Both the position numbers and the translations under genes were made by a program. The notes beneath the pieces were generated by a model, which saw only the letters and a list, made by a program, of their open reading frames with translations, did no database searches and had not been told where the DNA came from. Below are positions 1 through 4,936 of a stretch of 17,648 nt of DNA, piece after piece; positions within the stretch are counted from its first letter, which is position 1, and every line of letters begins with the position of its first letter. The DNA lies in contig JAZSOD010000037.1 in the NCBI GenBank assembly GCA_045536775.1, positions 1 through 17,648 on the forward strand. The letters run 5' to 3'. Origin of the DNA: UBA4717 sp045536775 (lineage in GTDB: Bacteria; Bacillota; Clostridia; Oscillospirales; CAG-272).

Positions 1-339
1 GGCGAATATGTTGCTGAAGCAATCGACCTCACTGACAAGCTTGGTACAGACGAGCTTGTAAACTACCAGAACCGCTTTGCAGCATTCAAGGGTATGACGG
101 TTGAAAAGGTTGAATACAAGAACGGTGAGCCCGGTGACGACATCTACGTTACATTCGGTTATAACGGCGCATCCTACGACTTCTGCGTTGAAGCATACCT
201 CACAGGTGCTGACACAGAGGTTTACAAAGCAGTTGGCGAGCTTACCGCAGGCGACGTTGTTGACGTTGAAGGCTTTGCATACTGGTATGAGGGCATCAAC
301 ACTCACATCACCAAGGTTACTCCCGTTGACGAAAAGTAA
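1..339 (+). CDS. C-terminal part of a probable secreted or modular protein, OB-fold-like end (5' truncated)
   Basis: The reading frame is open from the first base and ends in TAA at 337-339, so about 112 C-terminal residues are visible and the start lies outside the window. The residues are acidic and rich in Gly, Thr, Val and aromatics, alternating like beta strands. The stretch AGDVVDVEGFAYWYEG followed by INTHITKVTPV resembles the last strands of OB-fold-like domains found in bacterial extracellular and lipoprotein-type proteins, where 'GD.V.V.G' precedes the final strand. This is a resemblance only; no family is claimed. No membrane segment or catalytic motif is visible. Codon choice favours GAC, AAC, AAG and CTC, as in gpmI here, which may point to high expression. 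A terminator follows immediately. Confidence 0.75.
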   Translation, partial: GEYVAEAIDLTDKLGTDELVNYQNRFAAFKGMTVEKVEYKNGEPGDDIYVTFGYNGASYDFCVEAYLTGADTEVYKAVGELTAGDVVDVEGFAYWYEGINTHITKVTPVDEK

Positions 340-352
340 GTTGATATAAACA

Positions 353-384
353 AAAAAAAGAGAGCCTACTGGCTCTCTTTTTTT
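353..384. terminator. Bidirectional intrinsic terminator between convergent genes
   Basis: An A-tract, the stem AGAGAGCC, the loop TACT, the stem GGCTCTCT and a T-tract form a near-perfect hairpin with A's on one side and T's on the other, so it can end transcription from either direction. It lies 13 nt after the stop of the plus-strand gene. The TAG stop of the minus-strand SLOG gene (368-366) sits in the loop, and that gene's last codons form one arm. Confidence 0.9.
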
Positions 385-857
385 ATGCCGTCCGCTACGT
401 TATACACCGTCAGACCGTGTTTAGCGGCGTAATCTGCCGTGTATGCACTACCACCCTTACTCTCGGTAAGATAAGCTATGCAAGCCGAGCTTTTGTCTAC
501 AAGCGCACGGTTACGCTTGTGCATACAGCCTTGTGTATATTCTTCGGACGTGTAAACAATTTCATCTGCCTGATCTTTTATATTTTCATAAATCTCTATA
601 TCCTCGATCTTCCATCCTCTTGTCTGCGACAAACACGGCAAAATCAAAATCAATCTAATATCGGGATATTTCTTTTTTAGCATTAAGACCACAAGAGCCG
701 CAAGAGTGTCAAATCCAAGAGCACCGCCGACGCAAAAATTTAAGTACCCATCCACGATAAAACGTTCAACGGCTTTCTCGGTTTTATTGAATAAAAGCTG
801 ATACTGCTCTTCGGGTATTTTTCTGTGTCCTGTGAAGCAACAGGTTACATCTTTCAT
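366..857 (-). CDS. SLOG-family (YpsA/DUF1273-like) nucleotide-binding protein
   Basis: This 163-residue protein has the hallmarks of the small stand-alone SLOG/YpsA type: an N-terminal strand ending in FTGHR (residues 8-12), the glycine-rich GGALGFD (44-50), KRNRALVD (114-121) and a GGSAYTADYA segment (135-144). These form a Rossmann-like pocket expected to bind a nucleotide or nucleotide-sugar ligand. YpsA homologues in Bacillus and Staphylococcus have been linked to cell division, but the biochemical role of this type is not settled, so no reaction is assigned. It is predicted cytoplasmic, with no signal peptide or membrane segment. The ATG at 857-855 has only a weak purine stretch (AAGAGAG) in front. 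The gene sits directly behind an intrinsic terminator with a competing antiterminator pairing and a long structured leader, so expression probably depends on readthrough. Confidence 0.85.
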   Translation of the reverse strand: MKDVTCCFTGHRKIPEEQYQLLFNKTEKAVERFIVDGYLNFCVGGALGFDTLAALVVLMLKKKYPDIRLILILPCLSQTRGWKIEDIEIYENIKDQADEIVYTSEEYTQGCMHKRNRALVDKSSACIAYLTESKGGSAYTADYAAKHGLTVYNVADGIKKESQ

Positions 858-876
858 AGTATTTCTCTCTTAAATT

Positions 877-905
877 AAAAAGTGCGACTACCGAAGCAGC
901 CGCAC
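877..905 (-). terminator. Intrinsic terminator in the SLOG gene leader (attenuator type)
   Basis: Read on the minus strand, GTGCGGCTGC (905-896), loop TTCG and GTAGTCGCAC (891-882) form a 10-bp stem with two G-U pairs and a stable UUCG tetraloop, followed by TTTTT. It ends about 20 nt before the SLOG start codon. Its 3' arm can instead pair with GCGACTAC at 929-922, making terminator and antiterminator mutually exclusive. Confidence 0.85.
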
Positions 906-921
906 AAAAAACGCAAACTCC

Positions 922-1076
922 GTAGTCGCCAAACCAATTCAATATAAAGCATTATTCATACTCACATTGACGGAATCTGCATTTTTACAAAATCCACAAT
1001 GCGAGTATGCGCAGTAAAAGGCACCATAATCCCTATTAAAATAATGCTGATTTAATATATTTGATTGGTTTGGCAT
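922..1076 (-). ncRNA. Candidate cis-regulatory structured leader RNA upstream of the SLOG gene
   Basis: On the minus strand the predicted transcript begins near 1076-1074 and can fold into one long nested structure. GCCAAACCAAT (1074-1064) pairs with 938-928 (11 bp), AATATA (1061-1056) with 946-941, AGCATTAT (1048-1041) with 955-948, and CATACTCGCATTG (1009-997) with 969-957 (13 bp, one G-U). About 30 unpaired nt (1040-1010) and a 27-nt apical loop remain as possible binding regions. Directly 3' lies an antiterminator segment (929-922) and then a terminator. I recognise no known riboswitch class: I do not see the conserved cores of T-box, SAM, cyclic-dinucleotide, preQ1, THF or fluoride elements. 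The function is inferred from architecture; a palindromic mobile element is the main alternative. Confidence 0.6.
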
Positions 1077-1080
1077 AATT

Positions 1081-1109
1081 AGTTTAACACATTTTTTTGA
1101 AAAATACAA
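1081..1109 (-). promoter_or_regulatory. Sigma-A-type promoter of the SLOG leader transcript
   Basis: TTGTAT (1109-1104), a 17-nt spacer and TAAACT (1086-1081) preceded by TGT give a -35 and an extended -10 box. The expected start, 6-8 nt downstream, falls at about 1076-1074, exactly where the first stem of the leader structure begins. Confidence 0.6.
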
Positions 1110-1117
1110 CAAGAAAT

Positions 1118-1145
1118 AAAAAATTCTCACCGAAATGGCGAGAAT
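1118..1145 (-). terminator. Second intrinsic terminator after tRNA-Arg
   Basis: On the minus strand ATTCTCGCC, loop ATTTC and GGTGAGAAT form a 9-bp stem with one G-U pair, followed by TTTTT. It backs up the stronger terminator next to the tRNA and insulates the SLOG leader promoter. Confidence 0.65.
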
Positions 1146-1151
1146 AAAAAG

Positions 1152-1179
1152 AAAAAGCTCTGCTATGGCAGAGCTTTTT
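1152..1179 (-). terminator. Intrinsic terminator of the tRNA-Arg gene
   Basis: AAAAAGCTCTGC, loop CATA and GCAGAGCTTTTT form a perfect 12-bp stem on the minus strand, followed by C and five T's. The stem begins one base after the encoded CCA end of the tRNA. It could work in both directions. Confidence 0.9.
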
Positions 1180-1254
1180 TGGCACCCGCAACAGGAATCG
1201 AACCTGTAACTAACCCTTAGGAGGGGTTTATTATATCCATTTAACTATGCAGGC
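1180..1254 (-). tRNA. tRNA-Arg (anticodon CCU)
   Basis: On the minus strand the 7-bp acceptor stem pairs GCCTGCA with TGCGGGT, with G-U wobbles at two positions. The D arm is GTTA/TAAT with GG in its loop. The anticodon arm is AACCC, loop CTCCTAA, GGGTT, giving anticodon CCT. The variable region is short, and the T arm is ACAGG, loop TTCGATT, CCTGT. The discriminator G is followed by an encoded CCA (1182-1180). It would read the rare arginine codon AGG. It has its own promoter and terminator and is apparently monocistronic. Confidence 0.95.
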
Positions 1255-1262
1255 GTAAGTAT

Positions 1263-1290
1263 ATTATACCACATTTTTTCGTAATTTCAA
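1263..1290 (-). promoter_or_regulatory. Extended -10 promoter of tRNA-Arg
   Basis: TTGAAA (1290-1285), a 16-nt spacer ending in TGG, and a perfect TATAAT (1268-1263) lie 8 nt before the mature tRNA 5' end. The 34-nt stretch 1293-1260 matches the gpmI promoter (14134-14167) at 30 positions. Confidence 0.88.
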
Positions 1291-1345
1291 TAGTATGCGG
1301 AAATATTTTGTGTAAGACAAAAAGGCTTTCGGAAGTGTAAACCCC

Positions 1346-1411
1346 TCCCCTACCGTGCAAATTTCAAATCCCATCTTGTAGGGGCAACTCCCTCGACGCA
1401 GTCACCTGCGT
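1346..1411. repeat. Dispersed intergenic palindromic repeat, GTAGGGGC type
   Basis: CCCCTAC (1346-1352) and GTAGGGG (1377-1383) form an inverted repeat around the segment GCAAATTTCAAAT, which recurs at 13655-13686. A small hairpin GACGCAG, TCAC, CTGCGTC follows (1394-1411). It fills most of the 192-nt gap between tRNA-Arg and the isomerase gene, where I see no coding region. Confidence 0.7.
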
Positions 1412-1446
1412 CTATCATACCGATTCTTGCCACTATAGTACTCCTG

Positions 1447-2304
1447 TCAGTTTTCGCAGATCATCTTCTTAAGATAGTCGGCGGCTATTTGTATGTCCTT
1501 TTCGGGTGTAGCACCGACTCCACGTTCAATCGTGAGATAGCCCTTGTAGCCAATCTCCTCAAGCGCTTTGAGGTACGCTTTGAAGTTAACACCGCCCGTT
1601 CCAAGCGGTTTTTCCTCAAAGTAGCGCACGCCCTTGAATTCATCGGGCACGGGATGAACTACTCCGTATATGTATTCGGGGTTTCCGCGGTTTAGCATTA
1701 CGCCGTCCTTCGCGTGAGTGTGGACTATGTAATTCCTAAGATTATACACCGCGCACACAGGATCATCACCCGTTACCATTACGAGATTTGCGGGGTCGAG
1801 GTTGACCGCAACTCCGCGTGACCCGAGACTGTCAAGAAACTCCTTGAGTGTTGCAGAGGTCTCGGGACCGGTTTCGATAGCGAAGTGAGCCTTTAAGCTG
1901 TCGGCGTATTCGGCGAGCTCGTGACACGCCTCTTGCATTATCTTGTATCTGTCGTGGCTTTTGTCGCTCGGAACGACACCTATGTGGGTGGTTACGATAT
2001 TACAGTCAAGCTCGAGTGCGAGCTCGAGTATTCTCTTTGATTTTTCGATAAGCACGGGGTTAAGCTCGGTATTACCGAAGCCGTGACCGAGGTCACCGCA
2101 GAGCGCCGAGAAGCAAAGCCCGTTGTCACGTACAAAGCCGAGAAGCTCTCTTGCCTTGCTTCCACTTAAGCTTTCGGGCGAGTTTTCACCCTTGGTTGCA
2201 TACATCTGGAGTCCGTCAATGCCCATTTCAGCCGCTTTTTTTACGGCGTCGCATGTGGGAAGTCTGAAGGATTCAAGCAAAACGCCTATCGGGAAGTTAT
2301 ACAT
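1447..2304 (-). CDS. Sugar phosphate isomerase/epimerase family protein (xylose isomerase-like TIM barrel)
   Basis: This 285-residue protein fits the AP-endonuclease-2/xylose-isomerase-like TIM barrel family, which holds sugar isomerases, epimerases and inosose dehydratase-type enzymes. The expected metal-site residues are visible at strand ends: H107 in TTHIG, E144 in AIETGPE, D170 in NLDPAN, H195 and H197 in HTHAKD, and E260 in TIERGVG. The length is normal for the family and there is no signal peptide, so it is cytoplasmic. The substrate cannot be read from sequence. The ATG at 2304-2302 is preceded by AAAGGA about 10 nt upstream and by a good promoter, so it appears to be a single-gene unit. 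No sugar operon surrounds it. An epimerase, isomerase or dehydratase activity is inferred from the family. Confidence 0.85.
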   Translation of the reverse strand: MYNFPIGVLLESFRLPTCDAVKKAAEMGIDGLQMYATKGENSPESLSGSKARELLGFVRDNGLCFSALCGDLGHGFGNTELNPVLIEKSKRILELALELDCNIVTTHIGVVPSDKSHDRYKIMQEACHELAEYADSLKAHFAIETGPETSATLKEFLDSLGSRGVAVNLDPANLVMVTGDDPVCAVYNLRNYIVHTHAKDGVMLNRGNPEYIYGVVHPVPDEFKGVRYFEEKPLGTGGVNFKAYLKALEEIGYKGYLTIERGVGATPEKDIQIAADYLKKMICEN

Positions 2305-2340
2305 GGAGGATAGTTCCTTTCGGTTTGATTTTACGATTTA

Positions 2341-2369
2341 ATTATAAGGGAATTTTAGTGTCATTACAA
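2341..2369 (-). promoter_or_regulatory. Sigma-A promoter of the isomerase/epimerase gene
   Basis: TTGTAA (2369-2364), a 17-nt spacer and a perfect TATAAT (2346-2341) lie about 37 nt before the ATG at 2304. The expected transcript start is near 2334. Confidence 0.85.
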
Positions 2370-2512
2370 TATGTTTTTTGAGATTTTTGAGGCGATTTGT
2401 AAGAATGTTTTTGCCGAATATATTCCAATGTCAGCGATATGGGTCGAGATTTTGCGGGCGGAATCGTCCCTACAAATCTTCACGCGCTGTTTGCCTGTCC
2501 GTGCTACGGACC

Positions 2513-2539
2513 AAAAAAATCCGCGTTTGCGGATTTTTT
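2513..2539 (-). terminator. Intrinsic terminator of the GH13 gene
   Basis: AAAAAATCCGC, loop AAAC on the minus strand and GCGGATTTTTTT form a symmetrical hairpin. The TAA stop of the GH13 gene (2540-2538) overlaps the A-tract of the stem. The A/T tracts on both sides would allow bidirectional use. Between it and the isomerase promoter (2370-2512) I see only a weak match to the GTAGGGG repeat near 2468. Confidence 0.88.
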
Positions 2540-4415
2540 AGTTTCTTATTATTTCTGCGCTGTCGGGCGGGATAATAATATTCTCACCGCACACTCCCGA
2601 AATGAGAGCCCTTTCGCAGACTTCACTATTATAAGTTATCTCGTGAGCGCTTCGGTTTACGATCACAGAAAGCTTCTCGTCACCCTCGAAGCGCTCGTAA
2701 ACAAAAACGCCGTTATCAGCCGACACAACACGGAAATATCCCTTTTCAAAAAGCTTTTCCGCGCGGCGTATCTCGCCGATTTTTTTGTACCAGTCAACAA
2801 GCTCCGTGTTCTCGCGTCCCCACGGGTACGGCAGTCTGTTAAACGGATCGCGCGCACCCTCGGAGCCCGCCTCGTCACCGTAGTATATACACGGCACTCC
2901 CGGCATTGTCGCAATTATAACGTATGCAAGCTTCAAAAGCTTCACTGCGCGCTCACGCGACTCCGCGCTCATTTTGTAGCGCGACAGCTCGGCGTTGGTC
3001 ATTGAGCTTATGTCCTCACCGCCCAGCACGCTGAGTATACGCTCAGTATCGTGTGTTCCAAGGAAATTCATAAGGGTGTCGCTGACGCACTTTGGATAAT
3101 GCGAATATATTTCGCCCGCAACACGCGCAAGGGGGTGCGCGTCACCCGTTTTCATATATTCAACCGTCGCGCCTCTGAGGGGATAGTTCATAACCGAGTC
3201 AAGCTGTCCGCCTCTGAAGTATCTGCGGCGGTGATCGTACGCGACCTTGTTTGACGCGTCCTCCCATACCTCGCCGATAATAACCGAGTCACGGCGCTCT
3301 GACTTTGCAGCGGCTCTTATTTTTTCAAGCAGCTCCCCGTCAAGCTCGTCAGCAACGTCAAGACGCCAGCCGTACGCACCACGGCGGAGATAGCTGCGGA
3401 CAACTCCGTTTTCGCCGCACAGATAACGGGCAAGCTCGGGGTTTGTGCCGTTAAGCTTTGGAAGTATCTCTATTCCCCACCAGGATTTATAATCGTCGGG
3501 GTAGCTGTCAAAATAGTACCAATCACGGTACGGACTGTCGGGCGAGTTGTACGCGCCGACGGTATTATAGCGATTGTTTTTATTGAAGTAGATACTGTCC
3601 GAGCCGGTGTGGTTGAAAACTCCGTCGAGGATCACCTTTATTCCCCGCCTGTCAGCTTCAGAGATAAGCTTGTCAAAAGCCGCCTCACCGCCGAACATTT
3701 CATCGACCTTCATATAGTTGCCCGTATCGTACTTGTGGTTCGAGTATGCCTCGAATATGGGGTTTAGGTATATGATATTAACCCCGAGCGAGTTGAGGTA
3801 GTCGAGCTTTTCACAGACTCCCCAGAGCGTGCCGCCGAAAAACATATTGTTTTTGACAAATCCGCCCTGACACTCTGCGTATTGCGGAATACCGCTGTCC
3901 CAGTCGGGATTGAGCTCGGCGTCCTCTCTCACGGGCACACGGGTCGAGCCGCGGTTAAATCGGTCAACGAATATCTGATACATCACGCCGCCCTTTATCG
4001 TGTCGGACGTGGTAAAGTCCTCGGGATAGACGAGGAGCTGATAGGACGAAACGGCGGCACGGTCAAAGATTATCTCGGAAAGCAGCGTGTCGTCGTTTCG
4101 GGAAATATACGCCCTGCCGTTTGGTGTGTCAAAGGAAAAGTGGTAATAAAAAAGTCCGCTGTTGTTTTCGGAGATGTCGGCAAAATCGAAGGTGTAGGTG
4201 AATGTAGCATAGCCGTCGCGGTTTTCGACGTAGGTAACGTCGTGGCTTTGGCTTTGCATTATATCGTCAAGCCACAGCTCAAGCTTTACGTTGCGGGGAT
4301 AAAGGTCCTCTGGAATACGCAGCTCAAGGGTGAGTGTGTCGGCAAAAGAAAAAGCAGAGAAAAGCTCTGCGTGAGACTCAAGTTTGCTGTGTTTTATTAT
4401 GTGTGGGGTGTGCAT
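2538..4415 (-). CDS. Intracellular GH13 alpha-glucan hydrolase (neopullulanase/cyclomaltodextrinase type)
   Basis: The 625-residue protein has an N-terminal beta-sandwich-like region (about 1-120), a GH13 barrel (about 140-540) and a C-terminal beta domain. Conserved regions are LNPIFEAYSNHKYDT (218-232), DGVFNH (264-269), GWRLDVADE with nucleophile D353, GEVWED with acid/base E382, and GTHDTE with H455 and D456. LPKLN (318-322) resembles the MPKLN signature of the neopullulanase/cyclomaltodextrinase subfamily, so it probably hydrolyses alpha-1,4 and perhaps alpha-1,6 bonds in short or branched glucans rather than making branches. There is no signal peptide, so it acts on internal glycogen or imported oligosaccharides. 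AAGGAG sits 7 nt before the ATG. It lies downstream of glgP on the same strand but 521 nt away, with a repeat in between; I found no convincing own promoter. Exact specificity is uncertain. Confidence 0.88.
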   Translation of the reverse strand: MHTPHIIKHSKLESHAELFSAFSFADTLTLELRIPEDLYPRNVKLELWLDDIMQSQSHDVTYVENRDGYATFTYTFDFADISENNSGLFYYHFSFDTPNGRAYISRNDDTLLSEIIFDRAAVSSYQLLVYPEDFTTSDTIKGGVMYQIFVDRFNRGSTRVPVREDAELNPDWDSGIPQYAECQGGFVKNNMFFGGTLWGVCEKLDYLNSLGVNIIYLNPIFEAYSNHKYDTGNYMKVDEMFGGEAAFDKLISEADRRGIKVILDGVFNHTGSDSIYFNKNNRYNTVGAYNSPDSPYRDWYYFDSYPDDYKSWWGIEILPKLNGTNPELARYLCGENGVVRSYLRRGAYGWRLDVADELDGELLEKIRAAAKSERRDSVIIGEVWEDASNKVAYDHRRRYFRGGQLDSVMNYPLRGATVEYMKTGDAHPLARVAGEIYSHYPKCVSDTLMNFLGTHDTERILSVLGGEDISSMTNAELSRYKMSAESRERAVKLLKLAYVIIATMPGVPCIYYGDEAGSEGARDPFNRLPYPWGRENTELVDWYKKIGEIRRAEKLFEKGYFRVVSADNGVFVYERFEGDEKLSVIVNRSAHEITYNSEVCERALISGVCGENIIIPPDSAEIIRN

Positions 4416-4470
4416 AGCTTTTCTCCTTTTTGGTTTTTGTTGGGATAGGTTTTATGACCTGTTTTTAATT

Positions 4471-4643
4471 TGCGAAATTTGAGTTGGTTTGTTCATTTCT
4501 GTATGCACAGAAACGAACCAAAGAGGCATTCAAGAGGAGGCTCAATGCCTCCTCTTGAAAATCTCCTCCTGCCAAAGGGAAGTCTCCCTTTGGAATCCCT
4601 CGCGAAACGTTTATTTACACGCTATGTGAGGTCTAGGGCGCAA
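4471..4643 (+). repeat. Multi-hairpin intergenic repeat, copy A
   Basis: Three hairpins follow one another: TTTCTGT/ACAGAAA with loop ATGC (4496-4513), CAAGAGGAGGC/GCCTCCTCTTG with loop TCAAT (4531-4557), and CCAAAGGGA/TCCCTTTGG with loop AGTC (4572-4593). AATCCCTCGCG follows. The same order recurs in inverted orientation at 13774-14071 (copy B). It lies about 55 nt upstream of the GH13 gene, between it and glgP. It could be a REP/MITE-like element or an mRNA-level structure within the glg transcript. Confidence 0.8.
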
Positions 4644-4846
4644 AGCTTAAGGCTTTTCGCAAATCAAACCTCCACCCATACCCCGAAGTTCCCACAAATT
4701 AGCCCTGCTTGGCGGTAGTGGGCCCCAAGCAGAAGGGCGCGAACAGTGTGGTCGTGCAGTTTGTACGGATATCCGTTCAATGTTGAGACAATGCTCCTCG
4801 TGAAGCAGATAAAATTCAGAGAGTGGACGAGTTTAGTCCCCTTCCC
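4644..4846. other. Non-coding stretch downstream of glgP, no gene recognised
   Basis: This 200-nt stretch has no credible gene. A minus-strand frame of 62 codons runs through it (4852-4664) but has only a TTG start, no ribosome binding site and no recognised family. CTGCTTGG (4705-4712) and CCAAGCAG (4725-4732) form a hairpin, extended by GCC/GGC across a bulge. It may be a further part of the adjacent repeat, a decayed gene or a structured RNA segment. Confidence 0.4.
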
Positions 4847-4868
4847 GCGCAAAGACGCGTCTTTGCGC
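4847..4868. repeat. Perfect 22-nt palindrome
   Basis: GCGCAAAGACG followed by its exact reverse complement forms an uninterrupted palindrome about 70 nt downstream of the glgP stop. With no loop it is more like a DNA-level dyad than a good RNA hairpin. Confidence 0.7.
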
Positions 4869-4876
4869 TTCTTGAA

Positions 4877-4914
4877 GTTTTTGCGCCGCTTTTTTCAAAA
4901 AGCGGCATAAAAAC
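4877..4914. repeat. Long hairpin downstream of glgP
   Basis: GTTTTT, GCCGCTTTTTT, C, AAAAAGCGGC and AAAAAC fold into a stem of about 16 bp with one 2-nt internal mismatch. It starts 23 nt after the glgP stop. It lacks a clean T-run after the stem on the minus strand, so it may stabilise the glgP mRNA 3' end or end transcription only partly rather than act as a standard terminator. Confidence 0.6.
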
Positions 4915-4936
4915 CTACTATCGCGTAAAACCAATC

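Noticed and set aside
928..1074. Transposon-derived MITE as sole explanation of the long palindrome
   Set aside because: No flanking target duplication is visible, and the promoter and terminator switch fit the stem ends closely. Kept as the main alternative, not as the preferred reading.
922..1076. T-box leader or a known metabolite riboswitch
   Set aside because: The T-box antiterminator core and the conserved cores of SAM, cyclic-dinucleotide, preQ1, THF and fluoride elements were looked for and not seen. A covariance search would be needed to exclude rarer classes.
939..1130. 63-codon minus-strand frame starting at GTG 1130
   Set aside because: Its start lies inside a terminator hairpin and upstream of the predicted promoter boxes, so it would not be transcribed as a unit. 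The shorter 45-codon part is discussed as a possible leader frame only.
2538..4415. Glycogen branching enzyme (GlgB)
   Set aside because: The LPKLN signature, the N-terminal sandwich and the motif layout fit a neopullulanase/cyclomaltodextrinase-type hydrolase rather than GlgB.
4470..4718. 82-codon plus-strand frame
   Set aside because: It runs straight through the three hairpins of repeat copy A and has no initiation signal.
4664..4852. 62-codon minus-strand frame downstream of glgP
   Set aside because: Only a TTG start within a palindrome and no ribosome binding site or family. It could be a decayed gene, but coding cannot be supported.
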